Shown here: positions 61,508-64,000 of the stretch, one piece after another
Layout: each line of letters opens with the position of its first letter
How positions within the stretch are numbered: the stretch's first letter is position 1
Assembly: GCA_030148165.1 (NCBI GenBank)
Contig: JASBTZ010000007.1
Location: forward strand, 496,001 to 560,000
DNA: 64,000 nt
Source of the DNA: Bacteroidota bacterium
Lineage (GTDB): Bacteria; Bacteroidota; Bacteroidia; Flavobacteriales_D; Crocinitomicaceae
Direction of reading: 5' to 3'
Program-made: the position numbers and the translations under genes
The notes under the pieces: generated by a model
Seen by the model: the letters and a program-made list of their open reading frames with translations, nothing else
The model's database searches: none
What the model was told of the DNA's origin: nothing

Positions 61508-61663
61508 CTACGCTTCAGTATCTTCGTAGATACGTTTAGGTCTTAGCATTTCAAATGCTCCAAGTGTTACCCAATAAGGAACTATGAACCCCAAAAGGAA
61601 AACTAATAGCCAAAATGCCATTCCACCTATCAAAAGAAACGCTACGATACCAAAAATGCTCAT
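61508..61663 (-). CDS. small hydrophobic membrane protein, 51 residues
   Basis: Reading left from ATG 61663 to TAG 61508 gives MSIFGIVAFLLIGGMAFWLL followed by a second hydrophobic stretch and a charged tail MLRPKRIYEDTEA. Probably two tight helices or one long hairpin. Supported by a proper terminator just beyond its stop and by the otherwise empty 290-base gap. No family recognised. Confidence 0.6.
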   Translation of the reverse strand: MSIFGIVAFLLIGGMAFWLLVFLLGFIVPYWVTLGAFEMLRPKRIYEDTEA

Positions 61664-61733
61664 CTCTTTATTATTTTTGTTTGAACTTATTCTGAGGTAA
61701 AAGTAATAAATTATTCAATTAACAAAACAAAAA

Positions 61734-63131
61734 ATGGAATATAGAATCGAAAAAGACACGATCGGAGAAGTAAAGGTTCCTGCAGATAAATATTGGGGAG
61801 CACAGACCGAGCGTTCTCGAAATAATTTTAAGATCGGACCAGCCGGATCTATGCCGATCGAGATCGTTCACGCTTTTGCCTATTTGAAGAAAGCTGCTGC
61901 TCACGCCAATTGTGAATTGGGTGTTTTAGAGGAATCAAAACGAGATTTGATCTCTCAAGTAGCCGATGAAATAATTAAAGGTGAACTGGATGACCAATTT
62001 CCATTAGTGATCTGGCAAACTGGTTCCGGAACCCAAAGCAACATGAATGTCAATGAGGTGATCGCAAACCGTGCCCACGTCATTGCGGGTAAAAAATTAG
62101 GCGAGGGAGATAAAACCCTACAACCAAACGATGATGTGAACAAATCTCAGTCAAGTAATGACACATTCCCGACCGGGATGCATATCGCATGCTATAAAAT
62201 GATCGTAGAGGTTACCATTCCCGGAGTAGAACAACTGAGGGATACGTTGAAGTCCAAATCGGAAGCATTTAAAGATGTCGTTAAAATTGGTAGAACACAT
62301 TTAATGGACGCAACTCCGTTGACCCTTGGACAAGAATTTTCAGGGTATGTATCTCAACTTGATCATGGACTAAAAGCCTTGAGAAACACATTGGCTCATC
62401 TCTCAGAACTTGCATTGGGAGGAACGGCAGTTGGAACTGGATTGAATACACCGAAGGGATATGATGTGCTGGTAGCGAAGAAAATAGCGGAATTTACGGG
62501 ACTTCCTTTTATTACTGCTGAAAACAAGTTTGAAGCACTGGCGGCACATGATGCAATTGTTGAAACACATGGAGCATTGAAACAGTTGGCAGTTTCTCTG
62601 AATAAAATAGCTAACGACATTCGATTAATGGCATCGGGGCCTCGTTCTGGAATCGGAGAAATTACAATTCCGGCAAATGAACCGGGTTCTTCGATCATGC
62701 CGGGTAAGGTTAATCCGACACAGGCAGAAGCAATCACCATGGTATGTGCTCAGGTAATGGGTAACGATGTTGCGATTACAGTAGGAGGAACTCAGGGACA
62801 TTATGAACTGAATGTATTCAAACCGGTTATGGCTGCGAATCTTTTGGAGTCAGCGCGATTGATAGGTGATGCCTGTGTATCATTCGATACAAATTGTGCG
62901 CAGGGAATAGAACCGAATCAGAAGCGAATTGATGATTTGTTGAATAACTCCTTAATGCTGGTAACGGCCTTGAATACGAAGATCGGATATTACAAGGCAG
63001 CCGAAATTGCTAATACGGCACATCAGAATGGAACAACATTGAGAGAAGAGGCAATCAGACTCGGATACGTTCCCGCAGATGAATACGATAATTGGGTGGA
63101 TCCCAAAAAGATGATCGGTTCACTGGATTAA
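61734..63131 (+). CDS. fumC: class II fumarate hydratase
   Basis: TCA-cycle enzyme interconverting fumarate and malate. 465 residues, the standard length for Fum[21 protein letters not shown] at the N-terminus, [36 protein letters not shown] (catalytic His region) and the fumarate lyase signature [16 protein letters not shown]. FumC rather than aspartase or argininosuccinate lyase because of the first two blocks. Followed by a strong terminator. Confidence 0.95.
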   Translation: MEYRIEKDTIGEVKVPADKYWGAQTERSRNNFKIGPAGSMPIEIVHAFAYLKKAAAHANCELGVLEESKRDLISQVADEIIKGELDDQFPLVIWQTGSGTQSNMNVNEVIANRAHVIAGKKLGEGDKTLQPNDDVNKSQSSNDTFPTGMHIACYKMIVEVTIPGVEQLRDTLKSKSEAFKDVVKIGRTHLMDATPLTLGQEFSGYVSQLDHGLKALRNTLAHLSELALGGTAVGTGLNTPKGYDVLVAKKIAEFTGLPFITAENKFEALAAHDAIVETHGALKQLAVSLNKIANDIRLMASGPRSGIGEITIPANEPGSSIMPGKVNPTQAEAITMVCAQVMGNDVAITVGGTQGHYELNVFKPVMAANLLESARLIGDACVSFDTNCAQGIEPNQKRIDDLLNNSLMLVTALNTKIGYYKAAEIANTAHQNGTTLREEAIRLGYVPADEYDNWVDPKKMIGSLD

Positions 63132-63150
63132 TTGAGCCGGAACAAGATAG

Positions 63151-63182
63151 AAGCGGCTACCTGTAAGGGTAGCCGCTTTTTT
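63151..63182 (+). terminator. rho-independent terminator after fumC
   Basis: GCGGCTACC-TGTAA-GGGTAGCCGC stem followed by six T, 20 bases after the fumC stop and before the convergent TonB-family gene. Confidence 0.88.
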
Positions 63183-63207
63183 GCTATGCAAACTTTTCGT
63201 TAGCCAA

Positions 63208-63918
63208 TTACCCGTCTATTTCAAAAGTAATAGGTAGCCTAATTATTGTTCTCACCGGAGCAAAATCTGCTTCTGCGGGAATCCAATTAGGAAATGACCG
63301 AACGATTCGTTTGGCTTCGCGATCAAGCTCTGGAGTTACGCCCTTTATGATCTTGATGTTGCTGATTGATCCATCCTTTTCAACAATGAACGAGACATAA
63401 ACTGTCCCTTCATCATTTCGAATCATCGAGATCTCAGGATATACCACAACGTTTTGTATGTGTTTAACTCTAGCGGTTGGACCACCAACGTATCTCGCTG
63501 GGACAGGAGGATGTTCCATCACTTCACCTTCAATTATCTTGTTAGTGTATATATCCTCACCTCCAATTTTGAACTTGCCGGGGTCCGCAGTTGGAGTCAC
63601 ATCAGGGGGTGCAAGTGTGCTTTTTGTCTCCTCGATATTCTCATTCGGATTCATTTCGGCTTTCACCATAGGTTCCTCCTGTTGCTGTTTAACAGGTTCA
63701 GGTTTTTGTTTCACCTCCTGCTCCTTCGGCTTTTGTATTTCATGGATTTCAATTTCCACTGGCGAGGAACTCAGTCGTTCTTTGGTTTCTTCGTGGTCGA
63801 TCGGAGATCGATACGTAAATGCGGCCAGGGTAAATGCACCGGCCGTGAGCAATCCGATTTGAATCAGACCCGCTCGATTCTTCTCGAGGTCAAGCCTCGA
63901 GTCTTTTTTTGCGATCAT
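63208..63918 (-). CDS. TonB-family energy transducer
   Basis: 236 residues. Cytosolic N-terminus, one membrane helix at about 19-37 (IQIGLLTAGAFTLAAFTYR), a Pro/Glu/Lys-rich periplasmic spacer (residues 60-100, QKPKEQEVKQKPEPVKQQQ), and a C-terminal TonB domain of about 90 residues with VVVYPEISMIRNDEGTVYV, FIVEKDGSISNIKIIKG and the ending WIPAEADFAPVRTIIRLPI. Would couple the proton motive force to outer-membrane receptors, although ExbB/ExbD and a receptor are not in the window. Confidence 0.88.
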   Translation of the reverse strand: MIAKKDSRLDLEKNRAGLIQIGLLTAGAFTLAAFTYRSPIDHEETKERLSSSPVEIEIHEIQKPKEQEVKQKPEPVKQQQEEPMVKAEMNPNENIEETKSTLAPPDVTPTADPGKFKIGGEDIYTNKIIEGEVMEHPPVPARYVGGPTARVKHIQNVVVYPEISMIRNDEGTVYVSFIVEKDGSISNIKIIKGVTPELDREAKRIVRSFPNWIPAEADFAPVRTIIRLPITFEIDG

Positions 63919-64000
63919 AATTAAAAATTTAATTGTTATGGGCCAAAAGGCACAAAAAAAGTGCCATCGGCAGGCATTTGGAAATACCGTTCCAATTATT

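Noticed and set aside
63948-63990. Terminator or gene fragment at the right edge (GGCAC, seven A, GTGCC)
   Set aside because: Loop is an A-run and the stem is only five pairs. The sequence is cut by the window end, so no call can be supported.

Overview
The window is from a Bacteroidota genome, most likely a marine or freshwater flavobacterium-like lineage. The evidence is a set of large secreted proteins ending in type IX secretion (T9SS) type A or type B sorting domains, SBBP, PKD and Kelch surface proteins, lipoproteins with short LxxC-type signals, one promoter close to the Bacteroidota consensus (TTTC-N19-TATATTTG), and few Shine-Dalgarno sequences. No T9SS machinery gene and no replication gene is present.

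Layout. 1-30.5 kb is ordinary chromosome: the end of an AAG-type DNA glycosylase, two neighbouring repeat-rich T9SS adhesin-like proteins, an amino-acid permease, an unassigned conserved cysteine-rich protein, a 1564-residue type B T9SS protein, a class V aminotransferase, then a compact molybdenum cofactor operon on the + strand (moeA, ModE-like regulator, mobA, moaD, moeB-rhodanese, moaE, fused moaC-mogA, a DUF3592-like protein, moaA, a TauE/SafE permease). After it come a PQ-loop-like membrane protein, a Kelch protein, an M23 peptidase, small secreted proteins and a 1368-residue M43 metalloprotease.

30.5-51.4 kb is an accessory island next to a CAU-anticodon tRNA. It holds about 18 small, mostly unrelated genes, all on the - strand. 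Many encode lipoproteins or membrane proteins. They are separated by recurring 70-330 bp sites that begin (+ strand) with TAACG-TTTTGCGGC and end with GCTGTTA. The gene-proximal bases at the two ends of each segment are inverted repeats specific to that segment, as expected of integron gene cassettes with attC sites. Two arrays can be seen (31.1-42.1 kb and 47.6-51.0 kb). Each is bounded at its gene-upstream end by the same perfectly conserved 131-bp sequence, which is in the position of an attI/leader platform. No integron integrase lies in the window. Between the arrays sits a non-cassette block: a PAS histidine kinase, PsiE-like, CorA and MscS proteins, a short secreted protein and an SGNH hydrolase. 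A degenerate copy of the tRNA 3' end plus terminator at 30.48 kb and a 13-bp inverted repeat (30541 / 51211) suggest the island was delivered into the tRNA locus.

51.5-64 kb returns to core-type genes: a second TauE/SafE permease, heme A synthase, an NAD(P)-binding epimerase-like protein, a PKD/T9SS type B protein, a TPR-SpoIIE phosphatase with a good promoter, a radical SAM/SPASM protein, a PD40-type T9SS protein, an unlisted 51-residue membrane protein, class II fumarase and a TonB-family protein.

All functional assignments rest on motifs read by eye. No database search was run.
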